Positions 8,470-18,571 of a DNA stretch of 64,000 nucleotides are shown here, piece by piece. The DNA is from Labrys wisconsinensis (GTDB lineage: Bacteria > Pseudomonadota > Alphaproteobacteria > Rhizobiales > Labraceae). Every line of letters begins with the position of its first letter. Within the stretch, counting starts at the first letter, position 1. The notes below the pieces were generated by a model, which was given only the letters and a program-made list of their open reading frames with translations, did no database searches and had not been told where the DNA came from. A program made the position numbers and the translations under genes. The DNA lies in the NCBI RefSeq assembly GCF_030814995.1, contig NZ_JAUSVX010000005.1, positions 370,073-434,072 of the forward strand. Reading direction: 5' to 3'.

Positions 8470-9129
8470 TCAGTCCCGGTCGGGCGCGCCGAGCGGGAAG
8501 AGCGGGCGATAGGGCCGCGCCTCGTCGACGGCGCGGGCGAAGGACGGGCGAGCCAGCAGCCGCCGCCGATAGGCGTGGAGATGGGCGAGGCCCGGCGGGA
8601 TTGGATGGGTCCAGTCGGCGTAGAACAGCGACGGCGCGGCGGCGCAGTCGGCCAGGGTGAAGGCGCCGCCCGTCGCCCATTCGCGATCCGCCATCACGCC
8701 GTCGAGCCAGCCATAGGCGGCGTCGAGCATGGCCTTCGCCTCCGCCACGCCGGTGGGATCGCGGTCCGCCGCCGGACGCAGGCTGTCGAACACGACGCGG
8801 CTCAGCGGCGTCGCGACATAGTTGTCGAAGACGCGGTCCATCATCCGCGCCTCGATCGCCGCATCGGGATCCGGCGGGATCAACCGCACCGGCCCGGGGT
8901 GGTGCAGGGCGAGGTACTCGATGATGGTGCTGGTCTCGAGGATGGTGCGCGCCCCGTCGACCAGGATGGGGAAGCGCCTGATCGGCCACTGGGCGGCGAA
9001 CTCGGCCCCCACCTCGGGATGCTCGGGCGAGAGCATGCGGACCTCGAAAGGGGTGGCGTTCTCGTAGAGCGCGATCAGCACCTTCTGGCAGAACTGCGAG
9101 AACGGGTGGAAATAGAGCTTCAGGGTCAT
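8470..9129 (-). CDS. Glutathione S-transferase family protein
   Basis: A 219-residue soluble GST. The thioredoxin-fold N-terminus reads 'LYFHPFSQFCQKVLIALYENATPFEV' and continues with the glutathione-binding 'FPILVDGARTILETSTIIEYLA' (cis-Pro and the E-S/T pair). A helical C-terminal domain carries 'TLADCAAAPSLFYADW', matching the N-capping/DXXD-like region. GGAGG precedes the ATG. It lies 10 bases after the RibD-like reductase in a probable detoxification operon facing an HxlR regulator. The substrate is unknown. Confidence 0.92.
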   Translation of the reverse strand: MTLKLYFHPFSQFCQKVLIALYENATPFEVRMLSPEHPEVGAEFAAQWPIRRFPILVDGARTILETSTIIEYLALHHPGPVRLIPPDPDAAIEARMMDRVFDNYVATPLSRVVFDSLRPAADRDPTGVAEAKAMLDAAYGWLDGVMADREWATGGAFTLADCAAAPSLFYADWTHPIPPGLAHLHAYRRRLLARPSFARAVDEARPYRPLFPLGAPDRD

Positions 9130-9139
9130 GGCCGCCTCC

Positions 9140-9712
9140 TCAGATGCTGCGCCGATAGTGCAGGATGACGGCCCCGGTATCGAGCGCCCGGGTCTCGGCC
9201 AGGGTGAAGGCGCGCTGCGGCAGGCCGGGTTCGAACAGCCGCTTGCCGTCGCCGAACAGGGTGGGAAGCACCATCAGCCGCAGCTCGTCGACGAGATCGA
9301 GAGCGAGGAGGCTGTTGGCGATGCCGGCCCCGCCGAAGCAAGTGACGTCGCCCGGCGCCTCGACCTTCAGCCTCGCCACCGCGCCGGCGAGGTCGTCCCG
9401 GACCAGCACGGCGTTCCAGCCGGGATCGCCGGTGAGCGTGCGCGACACCACGGTCTTGGGCAGGCGGTTCATGGTGCCGGCATGGGGCACCTTGGCCGCC
9501 GGACTGTCGGGATCGGTCTCGGCCGCGCTCCAGAACCCTTTGTTGAAGACGAAATTGACGCGGCCGTAGACGAGGTGGCCGGCGCGCTCCAGCGCCTGGC
9601 CGGCCCAGTGGCGCTCCAGGTCGCCCGACCAGGCCGGCGGCACGAACACCCCGCCCGGGCCCTCGATATAGCCATCGAGGCTGGTGAACATCGCAAGGAT
9701 CAGCTTGGCCAT
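9140..9712 (-). CDS. RibD C-terminal / dihydrofolate-reductase-like protein
   Basis: A 190-residue NADPH-type reductase of the YyaP/YwjB-like RibD C-terminal family, related in fold to dihydrofolate reductase. Typical elements: 'LILAMFTSLDGYIEGPGG', 'HLVYGRVNF', 'KTVVSRTL', 'DVTCFGGAGIANSLLALDLVDELRL' and 'LFGDGKRLFE'. The ATG at 9712 has AGGGAGGG just upstream. The frame is open much further upstream, but that part runs across the intergenic palindrome and into the HxlR gene. It is the first gene of a three-gene operon and is probably repressed through the palindrome at 9731-9753. Its natural substrate is not known. Confidence 0.88.
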   Translation of the reverse strand: MAKLILAMFTSLDGYIEGPGGVFVPPAWSGDLERHWAGQALERAGHLVYGRVNFVFNKGFWSAAETDPDSPAAKVPHAGTMNRLPKTVVSRTLTGDPGWNAVLVRDDLAGAVARLKVEAPGDVTCFGGAGIANSLLALDLVDELRLMVLPTLFGDGKRLFEPGLPQRAFTLAETRALDTGAVILHYRRSI

Positions 9713-9730
9713 GGTTCCCTCCCTGGGTTG

Positions 9731-9753
9731 ACTGCTTTCATTTTGAAAGCAGT
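9731..9753. promoter_or_regulatory. Perfect palindrome, candidate HxlR operator
   Basis: ACTGCTTTCA (9731-9740), spacer TTT, then the exact reverse complement TGAAAGCAGT (9744-9753). It sits 19 bases upstream of the RibD-like start and 56 bases upstream of the divergent HxlR gene, where a repressor dimer would block the leftward promoter. Confidence 0.65.
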
Positions 9754-9808
9754 TGCGTTCTAACCAATCCGATCCTATTTTGCAACTGGTTTTGTTGGAG
9801 CCTGCACG

Positions 9809-10312
9809 ATGGACGGCGAGCACCGCTCGGGCTGCCCGATCAACCTGACGCTGGAGATGCTGGGCGATCGCTGGAGCCTGATCGTCATCCGTGACGTCAT
9901 GTTCGGCAATCGGCGCCATTTCCGCGAGCTGCTGAACCGCTCGGAGGAAGGCATCGCCTCCAACATCCTGGCCGACCGGCTGAAGCGCCTGGTCGAGGCC
10001 GGCCTGCTGACCCGTCGGGACGATCCGACCCACAAGCAGAAGGCGATCTACAGCCTGGCCGAGCCGGCGATCCAGCTCGTGCCGCTGCTGGCTGAGATGG
10101 GCGCCTGGGGCCGCCGGCACACGCCAGCCTCGGAGGAGCTGTCGATCCGCGCCCAGCTCCTGGAGGAGGGCGGCCCGCCGATGTGGGAGGCCTTCATGGC
10201 CGAGCTGCGCAGCCTGCATCTCGGTGCGCCCCCGGCCGGCCCCTCGGTGCTGGCCGGGCTGCAGGCGGCCTACGAGGCGGTGGTGGCGCGCCAGCGCGCC
10301 GCGGCCGGCTGA
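9809..10312 (+). CDS. HxlR-family transcriptional regulator
   Basis: A 167-residue winged-helix regulator. The HxlR signature begins with a conserved cysteine: 'SGCPINLTLEMLGDRWSLIVIRDVMFGNRRHFRELL', then 'IASNILADRLKRLVEAGLLTRRDDPTHKQKAIYSLAEPA'. The Cys at residue 9 is the position that senses electrophiles or oxidants in several relatives. It is divergent from the RibD-GST-SnoaL operon with a perfect 23-base palindrome between them. The N-terminal Cys plus GST and reductase targets suggest a response to reactive electrophiles; this is inference. Confidence 0.92.
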   Translation: MDGEHRSGCPINLTLEMLGDRWSLIVIRDVMFGNRRHFRELLNRSEEGIASNILADRLKRLVEAGLLTRRDDPTHKQKAIYSLAEPAIQLVPLLAEMGAWGRRHTPASEELSIRAQLLEEGGPPMWEAFMAELRSLHLGAPPAGPSVLAGLQAAYEAVVARQRAAAG

Positions 10313-10324
10313 GGGTTGCCGGCC

Positions 10325-11994
<1,670 letters not shown>

Positions 11995-11998
<4 letters not shown>

Positions 11999-12939
11999 GC
12001 GAACACGATCCGCGGGAAGTAGAACGACACCACCCAGTTCGGCATGTCGACGATCTCGCTGATGCGCAGGTCCGCGCAGACCGAGCACAGCATATAGGCG
12101 TCGACCGGGGCGAGACCATGCTCGGCCGTCAGCAGGTCGACCATGCGCATGACGCTCTCGCGCGCCGCGGTCATCAGGTCCGGACCGATGCCGGTGGTCA
12201 CCTCGTAGCCGGCCGCGTCGAGATGGCGGGTGACCGGGCCCGGCGTGGTGAAGCGCGGGCTCTTGAGCCTCGCATCCTTGATGAGCTCGATGGTCGCCTC
12301 GACGTCCATGCGGCTCTCGATGGCGGTGCCGCAGATCTCGCCGTCGCCCTGGGCGGCATGGGTGTCGCCGATCGAGAACAGCGCGCCGGGCACCTCCACC
12401 GGGAGGTAGAGCGTCACGCCCTCGGCGATGTCGCGGATGTCCATGTTGCCGCCCACCCGTCGCGGCGGCACGATGGAATGCAGGCCCGGCTCGGCCGGCG
12501 CCACGCCGATCGTGCCGGCGAAGGGCTTCAGCGGCACCTTGCCGCCGGGGCCGTAGAGCGCCGGCGCGAGCGAGGCGGCGTCGTAGGTCCACACATGCAG
12601 GGCCGGCTCCGTGAACTGGTCGGCCAGCAGGCCGAAGCCCGGGATGTTGGCGGTCCAGCCGACGCCCGAGGGCACGAAGCGGCGGATGGTCACCTTCAGC
12701 GCATCGCCCGGCTCGGCACCCTCGACGAAGACCGGGCCGGTGACCGGGTTGATCCGGCCGAAGTCGAGGGTCTTGACGTCCTCGACGGTCGAGTTCTCGC
12801 CGAGCTGTCCGGCGGAGGAGTCCGAGCATTCGAAATGGATGGTCGCGCCGGGCTTGGCGACGAGCGTCGGGGCGAAGTCGCGATTCCAGCCGAAATGGTG
12901 CTTCGCGCGATGGATGGTGTGGTCACAGGCCACGCACAT
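11995..12939 (-). CDS. Acetamidase/formamidase family amidohydrolase
   Basis: A 314-residue enzyme of the FmdA/AmdA family, which hydrolyses formamide or acetamide to ammonia and the acid in the cytoplasm. Family features include 'FECSDSSAGQL', 'PVTGPVFVEGAEPGD', 'GTIGVAPAEPG', 'RRVGGNMDIRDIAEG', 'GDTHAAQGDGEICGTAIE' with its conserved His/Asp/Glu, and 'CSVCADLRISEIVD'. GGAG precedes the ATG at 12939; the frame stays open upstream through the REP-like intergenic region but without homology. It lies between the binding protein and the double ATPase in an operon led by amiC-amiR, so its product provides nitrogen from imported amides. The exact substrate is not determined. Confidence 0.93.
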
Positions 12940-13040
12940 GGGGGGCTCCTCGGAGTGTTGAATTTGCTGTCGGCCTGGTCTGCTTAGACGGGGGCGCCGC
13001 CCTCGGTGTGCGTGAGGCGAATCCGGACGCCCCATCCGCG

Positions 13041-13078
13041 ACGTCATGGCCGGGCTTGACCCGGCCATCCACGCGAAC
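13041..13078 (-). repeat. REP-like palindrome, copy 1
   Basis: ATGGCCGGG (13046-13054), loop CTTGA, CCCGGCCAT (13060-13068): nine perfect pairs. Read on the minus strand it is flanked by GTTCGCGTGGATGG and CCATGACG, the same flanks as copy 2 in the opposite direction. Confidence 0.7.
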
Positions 13079-13135
13079 AGGACGCCGGCAGGTGTGTTAG
13101 CGACCGCGGTCAGCGCTCTTTCCTTGGCTGCCTGA

Positions 13136-13172
13136 GTTCGCGTGGATGGGCGGAACGAGTCCGCCCATGACG
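13136..13172 (+). repeat. REP-like palindrome, copy 2 (inverted relative to copy 1)
   Basis: ATGGGCGGA (13146-13154), loop ACGAG, TCCGCCCAT (13160-13168), again nine perfect pairs, preceded by GTTCGCGTGG (13136-13145) and followed by GACGG. Copies 1 and 2 therefore form an inverted pair about 70 bases apart, an arrangement common for REPIN-type elements. Confidence 0.7.
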
Positions 13173-13218
13173 GTGGCGGATGGCGCGACCGTCGTCGTCC
13201 TTGCCGCCACCGGCCCGC

Positions 13219-13247
13219 CATGGCCAGGTGCGAGCCCGGCCATGACG
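13219..13247 (+). repeat. REP-like palindrome, degenerate copy 3
   Basis: ATGGCCAGG, loop TGCGAG, CCCGGCCAT, one mismatch, followed by GACGTCG. The 3' flank matches copies 1 and 2; the 5' flank does not. Confidence 0.5.
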
Positions 13248-13276
13248 TCGAGGTTCGGAGGCAGAACGACGTCCCC

Positions 13277-14941
13277 TCACTGCTTCACGTAGATCGCCTC
13301 GTAGTTGATCACCCGGGTCGGATCGACATAGACCTCGTTCGGCCCGCCCATGCGCTTGGCGCGGGCGACGACGCGGCGCTCGTTGAAGACCGGGATCCAC
13401 GGCGCGTCCTTCGTCTGGATGTCGGTGAAGATCTCAGCCCAGACGGCGGCGCGCTCGGCCGCCTTGGCCGGGACCGGCATGGCGTCGGCGGCGACGGCGC
13501 GGGGCTCGATCTCCTTGTTGCAGTACCAGGACCAGTTCCAGCCGCCCGCCACCGCGCTGCCGCAGGCCAGGATCGGCCCGTAGAAGTCGGAGGGGTCGGG
13601 GAAGTCGGCGATCCAGCCCAGGCCCCCCGACCAGACCATCGGCGCCTGGCCCTGGGTGCCGCCGGCGGCGATGACGTTGGGATTGGCCAGCGCCTTGATC
13701 TCGACCTTGACGCCGACGGCCGCGAGGTCCTGCTGGATCGCCTGGGCGATGCGCGGCTGCGGGTCGGTGTTGGAGGTGTAGAGCTCGGTGGAGAAGCCGT
13801 CGGGCAGGCCGGCCTCGGCCAGCAGCGCCTTGGCCTTGGCGGGGTCGTAGGGGTAGCCGGCATAGGCCTTGTCGTAGCCGGGCATCCCGGGCGGCAGCAC
13901 CTGCGTCGCCGGCGTGGCGCGGCCGTTGACGATGCGCACGATCCGCTCCTTGTTGATCGCCATGTTGAGGGCCTGGCGGACCTTGGCGTTGTCGAGCGGC
14001 TTCACCTGGGTGTTGAGGGTGACGTAGCTGGTTTCGAGCTGCGGCTGGTCGACCACCATGTCGGCGACGTCGGGCGAGTTCTTCATTTCCAGGAACTTGG
14101 CCGGCGGGATGCCGTCGCCGGCGATGTCGGCCTCGCCCTTCTGCAGGCGCAGCAGCGCCACCAGCGGCTCCTGGCCGACCTCGACGGTGAACTTGTCGAT
14201 CTTCGGCCGGTCCTTGATGAAATAATCGGGGTTGCGCTCGAACACCAGGCGCTGGCCGATCACCCATTCCTTCAGCGTGAAGGCGCCGGAGCCGACCGGC
14301 TTCTTGCCGAAATCGGCGCCTTCGGCCTCGGCCACCTCCTTGGGCACCACCGAGGCGAAGTTGAGCGCCAGCACGTTGAGGAAGGTTGCGTCGGGCTGCG
14401 TCAGCTCGAAGCGCACGGTGTGGTCGTCGACCACGGTGATGCCGTCCATGGCCTGCGCCGTGCCGGCGACGACCTTGTCGGCCCCGACGATCGAGTGGAA
14501 GAAGCCGGCGCCCGGGCCCTGCGTCTTCGGGTTGACCGCCCGCTCGATCGAATATTTGACGTCGGCCGCGACGACCTCCCGCCCGTTGGTGAACTTCACG
14601 CCGGGATGGAGCTTGAACGTGTAGGTCTTGCCGTCCGGGGAGACCTCGTAGGACTCGGCGAGGGAGGGGGCCAGCTCGGTGGTGCCGGGCTTGTAGTCGA
14701 CCAGGCGCACGAACAGGGCGTTGATCATCGACCAGTTCTGCCAGTCATAGCCGATGGCCGGGTCGAGCGTGGCGATGTCGTCCTTGTAGGTGACGACGAT
14801 GGCCGCGCCCGGCGCGGGCGTGTCCGCCCGGGCCGGCAGCGCGGCGCCGGCGAGCGCGAGCGCCAGCGCGGTCGAGGCCAGCAGGGCTTTCGGCGCGGAG
14901 GTCCAGCCCCCACGGGGCGGCAGACGCTTCCAGGTCGGCAT
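13277..14941 (-). CDS. ABC transporter substrate-binding protein, DppA/OppA family
   Basis: A 554-residue periplasmic binding protein of the solute-binding protein family 5 (peptide/nickel class). A signal peptide is clear: positively charged start, hydrophobic 'ALLASTALALALAGAALPARA', cleavage after ARA-D. Family motifs include 'IATLDPAIGYDWQNWSMINALFVRLVDY', 'LAPSLAESYEVSPDGKTYTFKLHPGVKFTNG', 'VGSGAFTLKEW' and 'DAPWIPVFNERR'. It follows its two permease genes by 25 bases. The operon context (amiC, amiR, formamidase) suggests the cargo is an amide or short peptide-like amide rather than general dipeptides; this is inference. Confidence 0.93.
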   Translation of the reverse strand: MPTWKRLPPRGGWTSAPKALLASTALALALAGAALPARADTPAPGAAIVVTYKDDIATLDPAIGYDWQNWSMINALFVRLVDYKPGTTELAPSLAESYEVSPDGKTYTFKLHPGVKFTNGREVVAADVKYSIERAVNPKTQGPGAGFFHSIVGADKVVAGTAQAMDGITVVDDHTVRFELTQPDATFLNVLALNFASVVPKEVAEAEGADFGKKPVGSGAFTLKEWVIGQRLVFERNPDYFIKDRPKIDKFTVEVGQEPLVALLRLQKGEADIAGDGIPPAKFLEMKNSPDVADMVVDQPQLETSYVTLNTQVKPLDNAKVRQALNMAINKERIVRIVNGRATPATQVLPPGMPGYDKAYAGYPYDPAKAKALLAEAGLPDGFSTELYTSNTDPQPRIAQAIQQDLAAVGVKVEIKALANPNVIAAGGTQGQAPMVWSGGLGWIADFPDPSDFYGPILACGSAVAGGWNWSWYCNKEIEPRAVAADAMPVPAKAAERAAVWAEIFTDIQTKDAPWIPVFNERRVVARAKRMGGPNEVYVDPTRVINYEAIYVKQ

Positions 14942-14966
14942 GTCTTTTCTCCTCTCGGTGGATGGT

Positions 14967-15887
14967 TCAGCGGGCGCGGATGCGCGGATCGACGAGCGGG
15001 GCGACGAGGTCGGCGACGAGATTGCCGAGGACGATGGCCAGCGCCGAGACCAGCGTCACGCCCATGATGATCGGAATGTCGACCTGCTGGATCGCCTGCC
15101 AGGCGAGCTGGCCGATGCCGGGCCAGCCATAGACCGCCTCGACCACCACGACGCCGCCCATGAACTGGCCGATGTCGATGCCGATCATGGCGATGATCGG
15201 CAGGAGGGCGTTGGGCAGGGCGTGGCGCAGCACGACCCGGGGCGCCGACAGGCCCTTGGCGTTGGCGGTGCGGATATAGTCCTGGGCGAGCACGTCGATC
15301 ATGGCCGAGCGGACCATGCGGGCATACCAGCCGGCGCCGAGCACGCCGAGGGTCAGGGCCGGCAGCACCACGTGGGCCGGCGTGCCGAAGCCGCTCATCG
15401 GAAACCAGCCGAGCGTCGCGGCGAAGACATAGAGCAGGAGCAGCGCCACCACGAATTGCGGGGCGGAGACGCCGACGAAGGACAGCATCATCACGGCGCG
15501 GTCGATCGGTCCGTCGCGGCGCACCGCCGCGATCACGCCGAAGACCAGGCCGAGCGCCACCTCCACCGCGATGCCGGCGGCCATCAGGATCAGCGTCGCC
15601 GGCAGCCGGGCCGCGATCAGGGCCGCGACCTCGGTCTTCTGGGTGTAGGAGCGGCCGAGGTCGCCCTGCGCCAGGCCCGCGAGGTAGTGCCAGAACTGCA
15701 GGGGCAGCGGCAGGTCGAGCCCGAGCTCGTGGCGAACATTGGCGACGGTCTGCGGCGTGGCGCTGCGGCCGGCGATCAGCACCGCCGGATCGGCCGGCAG
15801 CGCATAGAGCAGGAGGAAGGTGATCGCCGCCACGCCGAGCAGGATCAGGACCGACTGGGCCAGCCGGCGGGCGAGGAGCGCTGCCAT
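14967..15887 (-). CDS. ABC transporter permease, DppB type
   Basis: A 306-residue inner-membrane permease. It begins with the DppB-type 'RRLAQSVLILLGVAAITFLLLYALPADPA', and the conserved cytoplasmic EAA loop 'YIRTANAKGLSAPRVVLRHALPNALLPII' couples it to the ATPase. The C-terminal 'VEAVYGWPGIGQLAWQAI' is typical. Its ATG shares one base with the stop of the preceding permease (TGATG), so the pair is translationally coupled. Confidence 0.93.
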   Translation of the reverse strand: MAALLARRLAQSVLILLGVAAITFLLLYALPADPAVLIAGRSATPQTVANVRHELGLDLPLPLQFWHYLAGLAQGDLGRSYTQKTEVAALIAARLPATLILMAAGIAVEVALGLVFGVIAAVRRDGPIDRAVMMLSFVGVSAPQFVVALLLLYVFAATLGWFPMSGFGTPAHVVLPALTLGVLGAGWYARMVRSAMIDVLAQDYIRTANAKGLSAPRVVLRHALPNALLPIIAMIGIDIGQFMGGVVVVEAVYGWPGIGQLAWQAIQQVDIPIIMGVTLVSALAIVLGNLVADLVAPLVDPRIRAR

Positions 15888-16738
15888 CAGCCCCTCCCGC
15901 GCTGGGTCGGGTCGAGCAGGTCGCGCAGCGCGTCCCCGACCAGGTTGAAGGCGAGCGCGGTCAGGAGGATCAGCGCGCCGGGGAAGAACACCAGCCAGGG
16001 CGCCGACTGGAAATAGCTCTGGCTCTCGAAGATGATGTTGCCCCAGGAGGGCTGCGGCGGCTGCACGCCGATGCCGAGGAAGGACAGCGTCGCCTCGAGC
16101 AGCACGGTGGTGGCGATGCCGAGCGTGCCCCAGACGATGGCGGTCGGCACGAGGTGCGGCGCGATGTGCCGCAGGAGGATGCGGCCATGGCCGGCGCCCA
16201 GCGCCCGCTCGGCCAGGATGAAGTCGCGCTCCACCAGGCCGCGCGTCTCGGTATAGGCGATGCGCGCCACCTGCACCCAGTTTACCAGGGCGATGACCAG
16301 CGCCACGATCCACAGGCTCGGCCGCAGCAGCGCGGCGAGCACGATGGCGAGCAGCAGCGCGGGAAAGGCCATCATCAGGTCGGTGAAGCGCATCAGGAGA
16401 TTGCCGACGAGGCCGGAGAAATAGCCCGCGAGGATGCCGACCACGAGGCCGATCAGCACCGCCGTGCCGTTGGCGACGAGGCCGATGACCAGCGAGGTGC
16501 GGGCGCCGAACAGGAGACGGGACAGGAGGTCTCGGCCGAGCGTGTCGGTGCCGAGCGGGAACTGCGCCGAGGGCGGCAGCGGCGAGCCCTCCAGCGACAG
16601 GCCGTCGAACATCTGGTTGTCCGGGGCATAGGGCGCGAGCAGGGGGGCGAGGAGCGCCGCGAGCACCACCAGGGCGATGACGGCGAGGCCGAAGGCCAGG
16701 GACGGCCGGCGCCACAGCACGGCGAGGCGCGCCATCAT
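15887..16738 (-). CDS. ABC transporter permease, DppC type
   Basis: A 283-residue inner-membrane permease of the DppC class, recognised by the early periplasmic motif 'FPLGTDTLGRDLLSRLLFGARTSL', the helix 'LLMRFTDLMMAFPALLLAIVLAALL' and the EAA loop 'FILAERALGAGHGRILLRHIAPHL'. It ends with 'NLVGDALRDLLDPTQRG'. The start ATGATG overlaps the amiR stop by four bases, so transporter synthesis is coupled to that of the regulator. Confidence 0.93.
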   Translation of the reverse strand: MMARLAVLWRRPSLAFGLAVIALVVLAALLAPLLAPYAPDNQMFDGLSLEGSPLPPSAQFPLGTDTLGRDLLSRLLFGARTSLVIGLVANGTAVLIGLVVGILAGYFSGLVGNLLMRFTDLMMAFPALLLAIVLAALLRPSLWIVALVIALVNWVQVARIAYTETRGLVERDFILAERALGAGHGRILLRHIAPHLVPTAIVWGTLGIATTVLLEATLSFLGIGVQPPQPSWGNIIFESQSYFQSAPWLVFFPGALILLTALAFNLVGDALRDLLDPTQRGRG

Positions 16739-17316
16739 CCCGCCTCCGGCAGCGGCAGCTGGCCGGCGACGATGCCGGCCGCCACGTGCTCCAGGGTCAT
16801 GCGCCGGCGCATGGCGGTCCGGCGCAGGCAGCGATAGGCCGCATCCTCGTCGAGGCCCTGCGCCGCCATGATCGCCTTCACGGCGCCGTGCACCACCGGC
16901 CGCAGCCGCAGCCGCTCCTCGAGGATGGCGGCGCGCCGGCGCGCGGCCTGGCGCTCGGCATGGATGCTGGCCGCCAGCACCAGGGCAGGATAGACGGCCG
17001 AGGCCACCACCGGCTTGGCGATGAAGGCGCCGGCGCCCTGGTCGATCGCCCAGGCGATGCGGCCGGGTGCTTCCGAGCCGAGCAGGGCGACGACCGGCGC
17101 CGGCGCCTCGCCCGGCTGCCACGGCAGCAGCCCATCCCAGCCCTGGTCGGCGTCGACCAGCACCAGGTCGAAGGCGGCATGGCGCCGGAGCGGCGTCCAG
17201 CGCACGTCCGCCTCGATGCCGAGCAGGGCGAGCTGGCGCACCAGGCGCTCCACGCCATCGTCCGGGCGATGCAGGACCGCGGCGCGCCAGCCGGCGAAGG
17301 ACGGGGTGGCGCTCAC
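16735..17316 (-). CDS. amiR: AmiR-like ANTAR-domain antitermination regulator
   Basis: A 193-residue RNA-binding regulator. Residues about 1-115 form a degenerate receiver-like domain ('FDLVLVDADQGWDG', 'VVALLGSEAPGRIAWAIDQGAGAFIAKPVV'), followed by a coiled-coil helix rich in Arg/Glu and a C-terminal ANTAR domain ('VKAIMAAQGLDEDAAYRCLR' then 'MTLEHVAAGIVAG'). In Pseudomonas the homologue frees the amidase operon from termination when AmiC releases it. The GTG start overlaps the amiC stop (GTGA), fitting production as a complex. Its likely target is the hairpin-plus-terminator leader at 18462-18593 of the same operon. Confidence 0.9.
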   Translation of the reverse strand: MSATPSFAGWRAAVLHRPDDGVERLVRQLALLGIEADVRWTPLRRHAAFDLVLVDADQGWDGLLPWQPGEAPAPVVALLGSEAPGRIAWAIDQGAGAFIAKPVVASAVYPALVLAASIHAERQAARRRAAILEERLRLRPVVHGAVKAIMAAQGLDEDAAYRCLRRTAMRRRMTLEHVAAGIVAGQLPLPEAG

Positions 17317-18446
17317 GAGACCACCCTCAGATGCGGGGCGGCGCGGGCCGGGCGGCTGCCGCTGAGATAGGGATCGGCGGCAATGGCCGGGCGGGAGGCG
17401 ATGATGTCGAAGCCGCCGTCGTCGTTGATGCGCCCGAGGTGGAATGGCAGCGCTGCATGGTTGGTGCGCGCATCGATGCGCAGCAGGCCCTGCACCGTGG
17501 CATGCGGGGCGCGGGTGATGGCGCCGCGCACCGCCACCGGATCGTCGTCGCCGAGCTGCACGATCGCCTCGACGCAGAGCCGCACCGCGGTATAGGCGCC
17601 GGCGAAGAAGCTGGAGATCTGGCGCTGCCCGCCCCAGCGCCGGGCGACCGCCGCCTTGAAGGCGAGGTTCTCCGGCGTCGCCAGGCTGCCGAAATAGCAT
17701 GCTGTCGCGAGATGGCCGGTGGCGACGCCGGGGCCGATCTCGCCAAGCTCGCATTCCGTGAGGTCGCAGCTGACGATCGGGCAGGCCTCGGGCCGGAAGG
17801 CAGCATCGCGCGCGGCGAGCGCCTGCATCGCCGCGAAGAAGGCGTAGCTCGCGGGCCCGATCAGGTTGTTGAGAATGAAATCCGGGCGCCGGCGCTCGAT
17901 GTCGGCGACGAGCCGCGCCACGTCGGTCTCCTCCAGCGGCAGGCAGCGCTCGCCGAGGACCTCGCCGCCGGCTGCCAGGAGCAGCTCGCGGGCGAGGCGG
18001 TTCATCTCCCAGCCCCAGACATAGTTGGCGCCGGCGAGGTAGGCGCGTCCGCCGTGGCGCGGCACGAGGTGCTCGAACAGCGGCAGCAGGTGCTGGTTCG
18101 GGCAGGCGCCGGTGTAGATGACGCTCTCGTTGGCCTCGAAGCCTTCATAGGGGCACATGTACCACAAAAGCCCGTCGTGCTTCTCCACCAGGGGCAGCAG
18201 GTCCTTGCGGGCGGCCGAGGTGATCGTGCCGATGATGTGGCGGCAGCCCTGCTCGCGCAGCATGGCGCGGGCGAGCTCGATATAGCGCGCCGGCTCGCCC
18301 GCCGGGTCGGCGAAGACCGGCTCGACCGCGACGCCCGCCGCCGTCAGCTCCTCCATGGCGAATTCGGCGCCGTCGCGGCAGTCCCGGCCGATGGCCCCGT
18401 AGGGACCCCGGGTCGAATAGAGAATGCCGATGCGGGCGGCGCTCAT
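17313..18446 (-). CDS. amiC: AmiC-like amide sensor (cytoplasmic periplasmic-binding-protein fold)
   Basis: A 377-residue member of the AmiC/UrtA-like branch of the branched-chain amino acid binding protein family. The start 'MSAARIGILYSTRGPYGAIGRDCRDGAEFAMEEL' goes straight into the fold with no signal peptide, as expected for a cytoplasmic sensor rather than a transporter subunit. Typical elements are 'GTITSAARKDLLPLVEKHDGLLWYMCPYEGFE', 'ANYVWGWEMNR' and 'FFAGAYTAVRLCVEAI'. It overlaps amiR, so by analogy with Pseudomonas it should bind AmiR and release it when an amide is bound. Here it is the first gene of the operon, directly behind the putative terminator leader. Confidence 0.9.
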   Translation of the reverse strand: MSAARIGILYSTRGPYGAIGRDCRDGAEFAMEELTAAGVAVEPVFADPAGEPARYIELARAMLREQGCRHIIGTITSAARKDLLPLVEKHDGLLWYMCPYEGFEANESVIYTGACPNQHLLPLFEHLVPRHGGRAYLAGANYVWGWEMNRLARELLLAAGGEVLGERCLPLEETDVARLVADIERRRPDFILNNLIGPASYAFFAAMQALAARDAAFRPEACPIVSCDLTECELGEIGPGVATGHLATACYFGSLATPENLAFKAAVARRWGGQRQISSFFAGAYTAVRLCVEAIVQLGDDDPVAVRGAITRAPHATVQGLLRIDARTNHAALPFHLGRINDDGGFDIIASRPAIAADPYLSGSRPARAAPHLRVVS

Positions 18447-18461
18447 GAGCCCTCGAAACGC

Positions 18462-18506
18462 AAAAACCCCACGACGCCGCTCCGCCTGAGGCGGTGCATC
18501 GTGGGG
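18462..18506 (-). terminator. Intrinsic terminator in the amiC leader
   Basis: On the minus strand: CCCCACGA (18506-18499) pairs with TCGTGGGG (18474-18467), with an inner CCGCC-TCA-GGCGG stem, followed at once by TTTTT (18466-18462). It ends 16 bases before the amiC ATG and downstream of a candidate promoter, so it would stop transcription before the operon unless overridden. Confidence 0.8.
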
Positions 18507-18520
18507 CGCTGTTGCCCTCA

Positions 18521-18554
18521 GGAGCGTCTCGCGGCTTCAGCCACGAGACGCTCC
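18521..18554 (-). promoter_or_regulatory. Leader stem-loop 2, candidate ANTAR target
   Basis: An 11-pair perfect stem (GGAGCGTCTCG with CGAGACGCTCC) with a 12-base apical part that can form a further GGC/GCC helix. It ends 14 bases before the terminator stem, the position an antitermination hairpin would take. The apical loop does not show the canonical A1/G4 hexaloop, so the assignment rests on context. Confidence 0.55.
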
Positions 18555-18571
18555 TTCAATTTAAAAGCATA

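Larger units (their letters stand above)
12940..13276. other. Gene-free spacer with REP-like palindromes
   Basis: This 337-base gap inside the amide operon, between the binding-protein gene and the formamidase gene, contains no convincing coding sequence. It holds three palindromic elements of one family, listed separately. Such elements often stabilise the upstream part of a message, so the binding protein may be expressed more strongly than the two genes behind it. Confidence 0.6.
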
